From contig NC_060247.1 of the NCBI RefSeq assembly GCF_921293095.1, forward strand, positions 110,379,111 through 110,443,110: a stretch of 64,000 bases of DNA, given 5' to 3'. Below the pieces are notes generated by a model. The model ran no database searches. It was given only the letters and a program-made list of their open reading frames with translations, and had not been told where the DNA came from. The position numbers and the translations under genes are program-made. Shown here piece after piece: positions 38,001 to 45,996 of this stretch (position 1 is its first letter; each line of letters begins with the position of its first letter). The DNA is from Ischnura elegans (lineage: Eukaryota > Arthropoda > Insecta > Odonata > Coenagrionidae).

Positions 38001-41000
38001 AGATTCAAATAGTTTGGAGAGGGTATTCAGGACTGAAATGGGACGATAAGAGGAAGGGTTTGTTGCAGGTTTCGAAGGTTTGAGAATCATAATTATTTTT
38101 GCGCATTTCTAGGAGGTTGGAAAATACGATATTTGAAAGAGAAAGTTAAATAAATCGGCAAGGAAGGCTATTGCAGGAGAGGGAAGGTGTTTGAGGAGTT
38201 TATTGGATATTGTATCAGGACCAGGGGCAGATTTGGTTTTTAAGCTGGCAATAATGCCAGTGAGTTCACTGGCAGACGTTGGAGCAGGTTGATCGGAAGG
38301 GCAATGTTGAAGGCTCAGGCAATGCTCTTCTGCTTCTTCTTCCATATGTGACGGGAGGTTATTGGATAATCGCTTTTCCAGAATTGACTTGAAAAGTGAA
38401 GCTTTTGCGTCATCCGTGGAAGCAGTGTTTTTATCGCAGGAGAGCGGGAGAGTAGCTCGACGCGGGTTTTTGAGTGCCCGGGCCATTTTCCATACTGAAC
38501 TATCTCAAGTGGTGAGAGAAGCAATCTTCTTGTCCCATAAAGTCTGGCAATGCGTGCGGAGTAGAGAATTGACTCTATTTCTGAGCGCTTTGAATTTTTC
38601 GTGGCTTTCTCTCGTCCTTTGTGATTGCCAAGCTTCGCGAGCCTTGTTTCTTTCTCGCATAGTCTGGAGAATTTCCAATGGTATGCCATCGTTAGATTTC
38701 TCCGATGGAATTATGAATTTTGCATTTTCAGTACAGTAGCGGATGGTATTGGTGAGTTAGTTTATGCAGGCATTGGCATCAGAGCGGGAAGTAAGCGGAA
38801 GCTCTTGAAGGTTGTGCAGTTTGTCTCTGATAAGTCGAGAAAATTTTTTAAAGTTGATGGCTGTTTTGGGGGTAGGAATGCGGTAAGTAGGAGAACAATT
38901 GAGGTTAAAAAGGATTGGGAAGTGATCAGATGCTGAAGAATCAATAGTGCAAGGTTGGTTGATTTGGGGGAGCTTTGTGGCAAATGCAATATCCAAGATA
39001 TCGTCGCATCCGTGAGCGCCGTAGTGGGTGAAACTTGCAGGCGAGAGAATGGCAGCAGACCGCTCTTTTTCGATGAAAAGGAGTTTTTTACATGCAGTAT
39101 TCGATGTGGAAGCTCCCCATTGGGAGTGTTTTGTATTAAAGTCACCGTCAAGGATAGCACGTTCGGCAAGCAGCATGTTGAATGCTCGAAGATCATCCGT
39201 TTCCAGTTTTTTCGGCGGGTGATAAATCGACCAGGTGTTGAGTTTTCCTATTTCGGTATAAATGCTGGCCCCCACGGCTTCAAGTGATTTTTTACCTGGA
39301 ATAGCGGGAGCAGTCTATTGGGTGGCGTTGGAAGTATAGCTGTGGGATCATCAGCAAGAGTTCTGTCACGGCGCTCCTGTTCGCGGCGGGTTGGTCGAGT
39401 AGTACGCAACTGCACAAGATCTTCTGGGAAAAGTTTTCTTTCAGCTAGAGATGACTTGATTTCTTCAATAGTAGTATCCGTGAGAAGTCCGCGAATAAGT
39501 CTTCTTATCTTCAGGGAGTGGGTATGTAAAGTATTCTCATTTTTTCAGAAAAGAGACGGACCAGCGAGCGAAAATCAGAGATTCTGGTCGGTTGACATTT
39601 AATATTCGCGCCAGTTGAGTGACATACTGGCGGAAATTCACATGCGGATTTAATTGCTCTAAATTTGATAGACCAGTTAGATGGATGGATCCTTCAGGAA
39701 TATCGGTGGGGTAGATGATCTGGGTTGATTTCGAGGTTGATGTTGAGATGGCGCTGATGGCTGGTTGCGTAAATTTTGATTCAAGTTTGTCGATGTAGAT
39801 GGCACTGGCAGCGGATCGGCTGAGGGATCATCATGGCAATCCGAAAGTGCAGCGAACTGATTTGATACCGGAACTGGAGCATAATCTGGCAAAGTAGGTG
39901 ACTTTCTAAGGCATTTTCTTTCAGATGATCTCGAAGGAGGTCGATAATCATCTTCACTAGCATCAGCGGCGTCAGATTCTAATACAAGGTTAGTTTTGGA
40001 AGGAAAGGGTTGTTGAGTCGATTCAAAATCTACAGCAGCTGCCACAGCGGCAGAAATTGGCGGAAGGCCAGCTAGTTTGCGGAAACGTGGATCATAAGTA
40101 ACTTTTTCTAGCACGGATATAGTAATTAATTTTCTATTTGGGATTTGCACATCAGGGATAGAAGGAGGGGAAGCCACACTGTGACTTACCGATGCCGGAA
40201 CATGGATGGTTGCGTCGCAGGAAGAGGCACCGTTGTCCTTGGCAGCAGTAATCGATACGATGTCATCGTTCGAATACGCGTTCTCAGTTGAGAGCGCGTC
40301 GTCGTCGTCTGAAGTCGTTGATGCCATGGCGTCCCCGCCAGGCATAGTTGATCAAGCAGTTATTTTCGCCGATCAATTAGATAATTTCTAATTCACTATT
40401 AAAAGAAAACTTTCTTGGCGTACAAAAAATCGCACACAAGTATGTATTACTCCCAGTAAGCGAGAACACAAATTTGCCCCCAACGCGTTGCCTCCAAACC
40501 CCTCCTCGGCAGCGCGGGCGTATAAGTCTCGGACTCTGTTCCCGGCCCCGATGTGTTGTATCCATTTGAAGACCCATCTTGGAGTCTTTATCTCTCTGTC
40601 CCCCTCCCCCTATCCAACAAAATGATGGATGGATTTTTCTCCTCATGGAAAACTCTGAAAATTTCTGTGGGTAAATCAAGTAATGGTTTCGCTAGCAGAG
40701 AGCTCCGTTGTCACAATGGCAACGCGGGTATTTCCTTGTCCCCTACCTTCCATCCCTATCCTCACCTGAACGTGTCGACGGGCTCCTATCGCGGCGGCAC
40801 ACAGTGGTCAGAAATCGGAAAAAGTCGGTCAAAAGTCCAAAATGGGTTTTATGAGATAGAGACTAAAAACTTAGCGAAAATACTCACAAATGATTTAATA
40901 TTATGGATTTGTATACCATTTTACATAAATTTTATCCGTTGCTGAGATACAGTCGCACAAACATGAGTAATTCATTCAAAAACGCGCGCGAACTCGTATT

Positions 41001-43759
41001 TTCTCCGAAAATCTTTGATCTTAATCAGATGGTGTTGCGGTAGTATGACTTTTTGGGAAAAAAGGCAAAATATTATTTTGGCCAGATTCCTTGACTGTAT
41101 TTCCTACGATTTTTGAAGATTTTGGTTCACATGAAGATTTTGGTTTACAAAACAAAATGGCGTACCCATTTTTCGCATGGAATTTCAAATAAAGAAGACG
41201 TTATCTTTCGTTTATGAAATATGTAACTCGGGAAATTTACATCACAGTGTGAGGTAGAGGTTTCTTAAGAATACTATGAAGAAATCTTGGAAAAAATTTG
41301 CGACCAAGGAAATGAGGGCGATTATGCGATCACGCGTCAAGTCTGAGCTATGCGACGCCAGACCCTGAGGCTCGGTAACTGCGGTCTATTTATCAATTTT
41401 TTGAGAATTTATTCTTAAAAATCGTCATTTACACATGGCACATAGTCAGTATTGACGTAAAACACTATTATCAGATAATTGGTCGATCGGCTTGCCCATT
41501 TCACGCATTACTCAAGTGAAGATGGTAAGGAATACATTTTTGTCCGAACCATTCTACGGATAAGAAGTATACTTCGGATAGTGAAGTATTGTTAAGAGAT
41601 TAAGTCGGCATGTGAAAGAGATAGAGAAATAAACATTTTTTTGGGAATGGCAACAAATATTTTTCTTCGTCCCTGCCCTTCCTTTTCAATCCTCGCATAG
41701 GTGGGTCACGCGGAATTTTTTATCTTTAAATTCTATTCTGCCGCAAGAGTGAAATTTGATGACTTTTGGGGGCACTTTGCACAGATTTTCTCGTAGATAC
41801 ATGATATTGTAATTAATATTATAATATAATTAAATACTGGCTTATCAAAACTCACGCGATACAAAAACAAATTTTGCATGACAGCTGCACAACCACTGAA
41901 CTCAAAATAATGGAATTACAATCTCTTTGCGCCGCGTATAGGATCATCTGAAGTCAGTCATAGACCGCTCACACAGGGCTGATGTCCAACGTGAGATGAC
42001 TTACGTAACAATTTCAAAATTTCAATGTTGCATGTTTCTGAAAGTAGTGACGAGCTCACTCGTGTAAATACTTGTGACCTAAAGATGGGCGGAAGTTCAA
42101 TGCATTGGCTTCAAGTGTGGATGAGCGGTGGTAAAGCGAGGGGGAGGGTCCTGGGGTCACGACCCCACATATAGAAACACAATTTCTTTCCTTCATAAAA
42201 GAAAAAAAATGAAGTATCATGAATATACGAAATATTACTGTGATAAATGAAGATATTTCGATTTTGATTAGTGTAAAACTTAGTTTAAAACCCTCAACTA
42301 AGTACCCCGTTTTTCAAAAATGTTCTACCATGGTTTTGACCCTCCCTCTTCCCCCGAGAACGAAATTCCTGGCTATCCCACTGCAGATGTGGTATCATCA
42401 AGTCATTCAATTGAGTTCAATCGTTAAGACGGTCACTCGATAGGTTTTTTTACTTAGCTGCGTAGCATAGAATTATAAAAATTTGTTCGAATTTCACTCA
42501 GAAAGTAGAGTTCGCAGAATGCATGCTTTTTTTATTGTTCGTGCTTTATTTGGGCGGTAGTTATGATAATGACTGTGGATTACATATTTTACCTTCCTCT
42601 TCCTTAAGGTAGTTTCGAAAAAAGTAACAAGCATTTGATGAAACTATGGTCACATATTTCTTGAAAGACTTACTGTCAATGACCCAAAAAAAGAGATTCC
42701 CATGAACCGTTTTGGAGATATTTGACAGTAAAATTAGGATAATTTAACAGCGGCTCTTATAAATTAATTCGAGTTTTTAGAGCTAGCGAAGCCGTTCGCG
42801 CAAGAAGTTGTTGAGACGGCACACATTTGGAGTAACATTTTGTGAAAACTCCAAATATGTACGGGAAAGTATAGGTTCGTGATAAAATAAGAAAGAAATT
42901 TGACAAAAAAAACCACCTGAAACTGTCTAGATACTCCCCGAGATCTCTGGTACCAACATCTCAGCACAACAACTATAATATTGATTTCGTTTAAATAACG
43001 CAAATATATTTATTTTTCCGGCTTTTACATACGTCTAACATATCTTTTGTTTATAAATAAATATATCCATTTGGGATTAACAATTTAGATTGTAAATAGT
43101 TAGCCAAGGTATATCGTCACCAGTTCAATGTGCAAAGGTTCGAAGCAGTGTGGAAACTAGTCAAATAAATAGCTTTTTTAAATTAATCATAATTCACGTT
43201 TGCATTTTGCTGGTGCAAAATTGTGCTCCATCCCAGTCCTATATTTAATATTGTTTACAATTGATTCGCAACTATTTTACGTAAATAATAAGTTACCCGA
43301 GTAATTCACTTGACTTCAGCTGTACCCGCAGCCTTCAGCGATGGATGTTACACATCACGGACAGGATGATTGGGGTGCTGGAATTCAGATAATCATGAGT
43401 TTGGCATCAGAATAATAAATATGAAATAAAATTGGCTCGATGCGCATAAGTGGCGTGACTCTATTTTTTTATTTATCAAATCACTTGTACTGATTCGAGT
43501 TTACCTACTCATATCCACGAGCTTACTGCATGACTGTTGTAAATATATGGGAACTGCGAATAACACATCTGACAATGAATTTAATAGCCCAAATCTTTTC
43601 TTTTACAGCAATTCAGCCCGTTTTTTTGATTGGTCCATTCCATTGCATTCTTCGTTTTGTTCAAGTCGATTGGCATCGACTTTTACTGCATTAAAAACGG
43701 TATTACTGACCTCCGCTCCCTGTGCCCAATATAATGTGACGGGTAATGAAGTAGAGTGA
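19975..43759 (+). CDS. Gene B: secreted cysteine-rich protein, DUF1397-like (six exons)
   Basis: The join of exons 19975-20005, 25602-25696, 27726-27838, 34213-34364, 34988-35141 and 43609-43759 gives 231 residues. All introns are GT-AG. Residues 1-22 are a signal peptide (core LFIFGLFIAF, likely cut after VA before EPEP). Thirteen cysteines follow, at 37, 51, 75, 79, 88, 122, 129, 139, 147, 165, 181, 199 and 220, with N-glycosylation sites at N43 (NLS) and N224 (NVT). The spacing around RREQIKECVMQGVETV, IANYFC and the last two cysteines resembles insect 27 kDa haemolymph glycoproteins (DUF1397), whose role is unknown; this is a by-eye match. The odd cysteine count suggests one free cysteine or an intermolecular disulphide. 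The tandem paralogue is gene C. The start codon has A at -3 and G at +4. No transcript evidence is available. Confidence 0.75.
20284..20516. mobile_element. Palindromic MITE
   Basis: The whole element folds on itself. Ends near 20299 and 20502 carry CAACAGTCGCCCACCGA against CAACAATCGCCCACCGA (reverse complement), and the inner halves also pair, around CAGCTGGCA. It has no coding capacity. It is present in gene C (51324-51558) but missing from the internal exon-1 duplicate at 21134-21650, which dates it between the two duplications. Confidence 0.75.
21134..21165 (+). pseudogene. Dead duplicate of exon 1
   Basis: ATGGCGTCGACGAGACTT and the following bases repeat exon 1, but the donor has changed from GGTGAGT to GTTTAGT, which also creates an in-frame stop. 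Homology continues on the right (20530-20760 against 21420-21650), showing an old internal tandem duplication of the promoter-exon 1-intron 1 region. Gene C has the same relic at 52174. Confidence 0.7.
21970..22262 (+). pseudogene. Mariner-like transposase relic
   Basis: A translated fragment reads LQMRRITAIFIHRLLTPNQK, then HPSYLPDIAPCNFLL and KMVMKGKSL. These match the mariner pattern of a ..LTPEQK.. stretch and the HPPYSPDLAPxDF block holding the third catalytic aspartate. The part between them is deleted, so only the two ends of the catalytic region remain. It is absent from gene C intron 1. Confidence 0.65.
22749..22961. mobile_element. Foldback element with 80 bp arms
   Basis: Arms 22787-22866 and 22882-22961 are reverse complements over 80 bases with one mismatch, around a 15-base loop. 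The element is flanked by the 12 bp direct repeat ATTTAGTAACGC at 22737-22748 and 22962-22973, a clear target-site duplication. The palindrome centre contains a hammerhead-like core (GACC, TTGATAA, a GACA/TGTC stem, GAAACC, GGTC). It may be a head-to-head arrangement of a Penelope-like terminal segment. Confidence 0.8.
22868..22912 (+). ncRNA. Hammerhead-like ribozyme motif in the foldback element
   Basis: In order: GACC, a CTGATGA-like box (here TTGATAA), a short stem GACA/TGTC, GAAAC and GGTC able to pair with the first GACC. The first box differs from consensus, so activity is doubtful. Hammerheads are known in Penelope-like elements. Confidence 0.35.
23135..25403. mobile_element. Block flanked by inverted repeats, possibly piggyBac-like
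   Basis: The left end CCCTAATACGGGCAAGG and right end CCCGTATTAGGG are inverted, and the right end abuts TTAA (the left abuts TTAG). CCC...GGG ends at TTAA are typical of piggyBac. A second inverted pair, GCAAGGTGAGTC and GACTCACCTTGC, lies inside. No transposase was recognised, and the inside is unrelated A+T-rich DNA with a G/C homopolymer-rich patch near 23600. Gene C retains a short version (about 52545-52940). Confidence 0.35.
25602..25696 (+). CDS. Gene B exon 2
   Basis: Follows acceptor CGACTTCCAG and ends at donor GCT/GTGAGT (phase 0). It encodes the rest of the signal peptide, the EPEPYD mature start and the first cysteine (ECQRR). Compared with gene C it has about eleven substitutions in 95 bases, of which only one is silent. 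Confidence 0.75.
25697..27725 (+). other. Gene B intron 2
   Basis: A 2.0 kb intron highly similar to gene C intron 2. The only recognised content is an RTE-like relic on the minus strand near 26300-26660. Confidence 0.65.
26300..26660 (-). mobile_element. RTE-like LINE relic
   Basis: The minus-strand translation is broken, but its counterpart in gene C (53839-54261) reads RAGLYRLLRKRRQK and SVILDGRDEGKRPRGRIK. This matches the post-catalytic tail of RTE-like reverse transcriptases (a ..GKRPRGRP.. motif). It predates the gene duplication. Confidence 0.45.
27726..27838 (+). CDS. Gene B exon 3
   Basis: Follows TTTTCAG. It begins with the NLSETVERC segment and ends CKHVC plus two bases (phase 2 donor AG/GTGAGC). 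The middle (codons 18-32) is the most divergent part between B and C: it is two codons shorter in B and lacks the TAC cysteine of C. Confidence 0.75.
27864..28080 (-). mobile_element. LINE 3'-end-only insertion
   Basis: The last 217 bp of the CR1/L2-like LINE (hexamer tail and 3' UTR) inserted 25 bases after the exon 3 donor. The flanking intron is continuous in gene C near 55424, so the insertion followed the duplication. Confidence 0.9.
28200..28573 (-). mobile_element. Penelope-like terminal segment, left part
   Basis: On the minus strand this segment and its continuation at 31826-32080 form one unit, intact in gene C (about 55540-56190). The continuation encodes KLDALKKLEILQG...NPDINLV, a pattern resembling the C-terminal end of Penelope-like ORFs. 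The far end near 28230-28260 has a GAAACCGGTCGAAAG string like the other hammerhead-like sites. It was split here by the insertion at 28574. Confidence 0.4.
28914..28945 (+). ncRNA. Hammerhead-like motif
   Basis: TGACC, a six-base loop, GGTC, GAAAC and ATGTCG, followed by an A+T stretch AAAATAAATTAGTGGAA. This matches the layout of terminal segments in Penelope-like elements. The CTGANGA box is not well preserved. Confidence 0.25.
29039..31543 (+). CDS. CR1/L2-like LINE ORF2: endonuclease and reverse transcriptase, open but 5'-truncated
   Basis: An uninterrupted 834-codon frame. Residues 50-54 are GGDFN and 123-125 SDH, from the apurinic-type endonuclease, whose first part is missing (the usual start lies roughly 100 residues further upstream). 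The reverse transcriptase shows SPGPDEIPS near 364, motif A FLDFKKAFDKVPH near 491, TSGVPQGSVIGPLLF near 545, and catalytic FADD near 580, then the thumb with KYLGVRLNN. The frame ends in RTRKQIA, followed by a 3' UTR and TAGATG repeats. It reverse-transcribes its own RNA at a nicked target site. It is nearly identical to the copy at 14300-15603, so the family moved recently. The missing endonuclease start makes this copy itself probably immobile. Confidence 0.93.
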   Translation: MWCLIKCPKFKTILLCSYYRPPNSDITSMLDFQNQINSVASKYPERNLIVGGDFNVPSIDWETYSFIPGGRDKVICEALLHTFTSNSLFQIASAPNRGENILDLLATNIPHQVINVGTVEGISDHRVVTAKFSLNTAVNFKKERKVFIFKRANFDGFKSHMKNAFPEFQESVLKLNVENTWKAFLSLVTSGINSYIPSKIVKEGSEPRWYDAEVRKSLRRQRACHAKMKKVSTDLYANERELIIKKYRMTKAATKEALRNAFTNFKRKTLVEQLQDNPKAFWSYVREVQGKRSTVCSLRNDNGDVLTSSYDKANLLNSYFKSVFTEPSENSRETDDNPCIDKMSAIDISTLGIENILKSLSPNKSPGPDEIPSRVYKELASELAPYLQLIFSKSIKQHEVPNDWKIANVTPIFKSGDKEQPSNYRPISLTSISCKVLEHIVVSSVMKHLDAQNLLMGNQHGFRKSRSCETQLALFAHDILVSGEDNIPVDAIFLDFKKAFDKVPHGKLIIKLKSYGLDEDVISWIREFLSDRVQRVVLDGAVSNEVRVTSGVPQGSVIGPLLFLLYINDIGEVVQSKLRLFADDAVVYREIRSSKDIDELTNDLAAIQAWCDAWQLELNLEKCVVMNFWKKDNSLQRNYVIRGTQLKAVESVKYLGVRLNNDLSWNKHIREITGQANRKMGFVKRILGKCDDKVREISYFSLVRPHLEYAASVWDLHEKGLITELERVQRRAARYVKGRYDSLVSVTDLLDKLGWESQSDRRLKNRLNLLDKFKSSVFSDEINHILRTPTYYGRSDHINKIREIHCRTDRFRMSFFPRSIRDYNGSNRTRKQIA
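31544..31783 (+). other. LINE 3' UTR and hexamer tail
   Basis: It ends in three TAGATG units. The conserved block CCCTGCCAAACACCCTAGAG lies just before the tail and recurs in all tail-only copies (14300, 27864, 33704). It is probably the signal bound by the reverse transcriptase. Confidence 0.85.
32915..33330 (-). pseudogene. Mariner-like element with internal deletion
   Basis: On the minus strand, translation gives FFLGKYQSATEIHRELSGVY then GPNSMSEGVVCHWARLFKNG, the helix-turn-helix region of mariner transposases. It then jumps to LQNAVTGWLHSLTTDFHEA, near the C-terminus. TACGAGGGTAATCCGCGTAA at 32937 resembles a mariner terminal repeat. Gene C keeps a related piece at about 57012-57340. 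Confidence 0.6.
33704..33762 (+). mobile_element. LINE tail scrap
   Basis: Sixty bases matching the conserved 3' end of the CR1/L2-like LINE (CCTGCCAAACACCCTAGAGG and GTAGATG units). Absent from the matching place in gene C. Confidence 0.85.
33870..34105 (+). repeat. Inverted repeat pair, left member
   Basis: This repeat, with GGGTTTTAAACTAATTTTAA, recurs in reverse complement at about 42138-42380 in intron 5, so exons 4 and 5 lie between inverted copies. Its right end holds the perfect 20 bp palindrome GGGGGGATCCGGATCCCCCC (34053-34072). Gene C has the same pair (about 57800-58030 and 62285-62520). Confidence 0.75.
34213..34364 (+). CDS. Gene B exon 4
   Basis: Fifty codons between a phase 2 acceptor (CTTCTTCCAG) and a phase 1 donor (CTTG/GTAATT). 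It encodes RREQIKECVMQGVETV and the IANYFCDNEEDIC segment, the best match to DUF1397 haemolymph proteins. Gene C differs at about eight codons, including C129 of B, which is phenylalanine in C. Confidence 0.78.
34988..35141 (+). CDS. Gene B exon 5
   Basis: Fifty codons, acceptor TTTTCAG and donor AG/GTAAGT (phase 2). Four cysteines lie in the contexts EIIC, WGYC, IVFC and EYVC. About thirteen codons differ from gene C with replacement and only one silently, plus two compensating 6-base indels that keep the frame. The intron just after is about 95% identical. Confidence 0.78.
35142..36743 (+). other. Gene B intron 5, first part
   Basis: Matches gene C intron 5. It has a hammerhead-like site and a G+C-rich patch (36290-36740) with repeated CCTTTCC/GGCGGCGCC blocks. 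Proline-rich open frames here follow from base composition and are not genes. Confidence 0.55.
35717..35760 (-). ncRNA. Hammerhead-like ribozyme motif
   Basis: On the minus strand: GAACCTGAAGACGCC, a loop, GGCGAAAC and TGTCGTC. This gives a CTGAAGA box, a CGCC/GGCG stem II, GAAAC and a GTC cleavage-type triplet. A paralogous site lies at 59649-59693. Confidence 0.45.
36878..39275 (-). pseudogene. Jockey-like ORF2: endonuclease and reverse transcriptase, broken
   Basis: Pieces in order on the minus strand: endonuclease with GDFNTKHSQWGA and SDHFPI (39275-38757), reverse-transcriptase N-part with SAPGPDTISNKLLKHLP (38486-38109), catalytic part with NPSSYRPISVLNTLSKLFE, FLDLEAAFD, SSGVPQGAILSRTLF and the YADD box (38090-37368), and a thumb segment with ATFLGVILDQRMRWKQHI (37615-36878). 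At least three frame changes separate them. The order and motifs are those of the Jockey clade. Confidence 0.88.
39677..40345 (-). pseudogene. Jockey-like ORF1 (Gag-like), frameshifted at its 3' part
   Basis: The frame opens MPGGDAMASTTSDD and is rich in S, P, D and A. It includes PTLPDYAPVPVSNQFAAL and STPPIFLKDPSI, the latter matching the PPPIF..G motif that precedes the conserved core of Jockey Gag proteins. The core continues in the same region (HLTGLSNLEQLN) but is soon broken. CCHC knuckles were not found. ORF1 proteins bind the element RNA. Confidence 0.7.
40505..41710 (+). repeat. G+C-rich block and low-copy repeat in intron 5
   Basis: After the Jockey insertion, the G+C-rich block resumes (to about 40800). 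It is followed by sequence shared with gene C and by an uninterrupted copy of the low-copy repeat (41137-41710) that also lies at the left edge of the duplication. Confidence 0.7.
41711..43608 (+). other. Gene B intron 5, last part
   Basis: Similar throughout to gene C 61831-63761. Holds the reversed member of the inverted repeat pair (about 42138-42380). No gene was recognised. Confidence 0.6.
43609..43759 (+). CDS. Gene B exon 6 and stop
   Basis: Acceptor TTTTACAG, one base plus 49 codons and TGA. It ends APCAQYN then VTGNEVE. Against gene C there are about nine replacement codons, one codon indel and no silent change; W190 replaces a cysteine present in C and in exon A. Confidence 0.78.
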
Positions 43760-43883
43760 AATTTTCTGATGATAGGTATGTATTTCTCCTCGACAGTTTC
43801 CTGTCATTAGAAAGATAGGACAAAATGATGTTATCATTACATCACTTAATTTTAATTTTGTTTATTGTGTTTTTGGTTCAGAT

Positions 43884-43889
43884 AATAAA
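43884..43889 (+). terminator. Candidate polyadenylation signal of gene B
   Basis: AATAAA 125 bases after the stop codon, followed by a T-rich stretch. No nearer canonical signal was seen. Confidence 0.45.
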
Positions 43890-43900
43890 TTATTACGAGA

Positions 43901-45996
43901 TTTTTCCATCAAGATTTATTTACTCATAGGTGTAACCAAGAGTACTGCCGTCAACCCCACCCCATAAATGGATTTCCCGGAATACTTCAACCGACTTTTT
44001 ACTGAATTGGAATATATCTCAAGATATACTCAAAAGTCTGTTGTTCGAGGAAAAATCTCCCTTTTGCTGTGGGATTTTCTTATTTATTAAGTAAAGAATA
44101 AAAGATTTTCATTTGCGTTTGTATGAATACGACTTGTTGCGTTCATTTACCGTTTTTATTTATGTTTCATGCAATTGTTATATTGTGTTATGTTACGAAA
44201 TTGTAAAATATTACTAGTAGAAATTTCAAAAAATTCAAAGTTTATCATTACTGTAATTATCTATTTTGTAATTAATGTGCCTGCGGATTGTTCTATTTTC
44301 ATTTTGTTCTTCTATTTATTTTTTCTGGGCAATAAATATTTTTTATCCATCTACTTTACTTCCTATCCTTTTCAAATAACTTTACGACTGTCCTGGTGGT
44401 TAGGTCGCGATGTATCGAGCGGTGTTGCGGCAGGAGGCGGAAGTTGCGATGTGGAATGGGGAGAGAGAGCGTGAGTCGCGGGCGTCGTCATATTTTCTCA
44501 AAAACTTTTGTCACAGCGTCGCAACGAGAGATTGTCCAAAAAAAAAAAGCTTCCCACTTGTCTACGCAGCTACCTTACTCAAGAAGACCACGGGTGGTCT
44601 GAAATCGGCAGAATTCCACGGTGGCTAGACTCCGCCTATTGCATTTTGCTTGGTTCTCATGAATTCACGTCCTCTCAACACCCAAAAAACCTCGGCCGAC
44701 CTATCAGTCGCAAAGATAGTTGAAATTTATACTCAACTCTAGATAATAGCAAATGCAATGGACGATCACCCAGAGTAGATGCAACATTATCGCTCGTTCC
44801 GTTTAGTTATTTTTCCAGTTTGAATTACTTCTCTTGAGAAAGATATTTTATTAAGTTCTGCAAAGACACTTTGAATCCATAACGCTTTAACTGGGAATTC
44901 TGGACTTTGGGCCGAAGACTATTCTTAATTTAAGATTAGTAGAAGGCTGGTGAAGCTTTGTTAGTCCGCTTAGTTAAATTTTTTACTGCATCAATAAATA
45001 TATAGCAAATATAGGTGTTTGGTATACATGTTAGAACGTAGGTTTCCGCGGCGATGGTTTGATCTCTGCATTTCTTCAGGGTTTTCTTCCGCGTCAGCTT
45101 GTTTGTAGACAACAGTTTCGCTGGCTATCCTGCCAGCGTCTTCAGGTCGAAGGTGTCGGCTGTTATTATTGCAGACTTTCTGGTGCGCCGAAGGCGCATG
45201 AAAAATTATCCCGGTAGCCAATGGCCACCACTACCAATGTATTCATAGATAATAAAAATAAAAATGACGGATGTTTGCGTTGCTTGTGTAGTGTGATGTT
45301 TGTGACAAGAGTAAGCTGAAAATCTAATTGACTGCTCGTAAAATTGAACGACTAAAACTAAAAACAATTAAAAACAAAACAGTAGAGAAAAAGAAGTAAC
45401 TTTCGCAACAATATTTTTGTGTTTAATTGCCAAAATGGCTTTTTAAATTTTCTTGACGTTTAGATTAGAGTCCTATTCATTTTTCGATTTTATAATTTTT
45501 TTGTGGAATTTCTGAATTTTGTAGATTTTCTTTTTTGATTTTCTAGCATATCTTGTTGGTTTTTTTAAATGATTTACATAAAAGAACGTAACGCAAGAAG
45601 TAATGACATAGGAAAGACTCATAGTCGAGTGATATGCTTAGGAAGTGTACGTGTGGTTGGTAGGTTTTCGTCGTAAATTCCAGATATTGATCAGTGTAGT
45701 GTATTCTGTGTAGCTGTTAGTCGAGCCCCCATGTGTTTGGCATGATTATATATGAATTCGTGAACGGTTGGTAATTTGTGGGCACGGAGGACATGGAATA
45801 TTCTTGTTCTCTGCGGAATATGCAGGATCGAACAGGAGGGCCTTATTTTGAAATGTATTTAATTTAGTTTGAATTGGGAGGGAATTTGCATATATCTCTG
45901 TTCCGTGTCAGCTGTTGGTTTCTGCCTCGCTTATATACTGTAGGCTGAATGGGAGCTGCACTGTGATTGCTATAATAGATAAGGGACTTCCTTCCC
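43901..45996. other. Intergenic stretch between genes B and C
   Basis: No gene recognised. A G-rich patch near 44390-44480 gives several overlapping short frames without family resemblance. A hammerhead-like site lies at 45105-45152. Confidence 0.45.
45105..45152 (-). ncRNA. Hammerhead-like ribozyme motif
   Basis: On the minus strand: GACCTGAAGACGCTGGC, a six-base loop, GCCAGCGAAAC and TGTTGTC. Stem II is seven perfect pairs, and the outer GAC can pair with GTC. This is the best formed of the sites in this window. Confidence 0.5.

Larger units (their letters stand above)
36744..40492 (-). mobile_element. Full-length Jockey-like LINE with 12 bp target-site duplication
   Basis: The 3749 bp insertion is flanked by TCCAAACCCCTC at 36732-36743 and 40493-40504, while gene C has one uninterrupted site near 60623. 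On the minus strand it has a 5' UTR of about 150 bp, ORF1, ORF2 with endonuclease and reverse transcriptase, and a 3' end of GGCGT units. Several frameshifts interrupt ORF2, so it is dead. It arrived after the gene duplication. Confidence 0.9.
16204..43900 (+). repeat. Tandem duplication, copy 1 (gene B)
   Basis: From 16204 onward the sequence is collinear with 47179 onward. The offset falls from about 31.0 kb at the left edge to 20.2 kb at the last exon because copy 1 carries extra insertions. The match includes the LINE relic, promoter, all six exons and most intron sequence. The right edge is not visible because copy 2 runs off the window. Confidence 0.92.

Noticed and set aside
44396-44723. 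Several overlapping short frames rich in basic residues
   Set aside because: Three frames overlap in one small G-rich patch with no conserved motif and no splice context.
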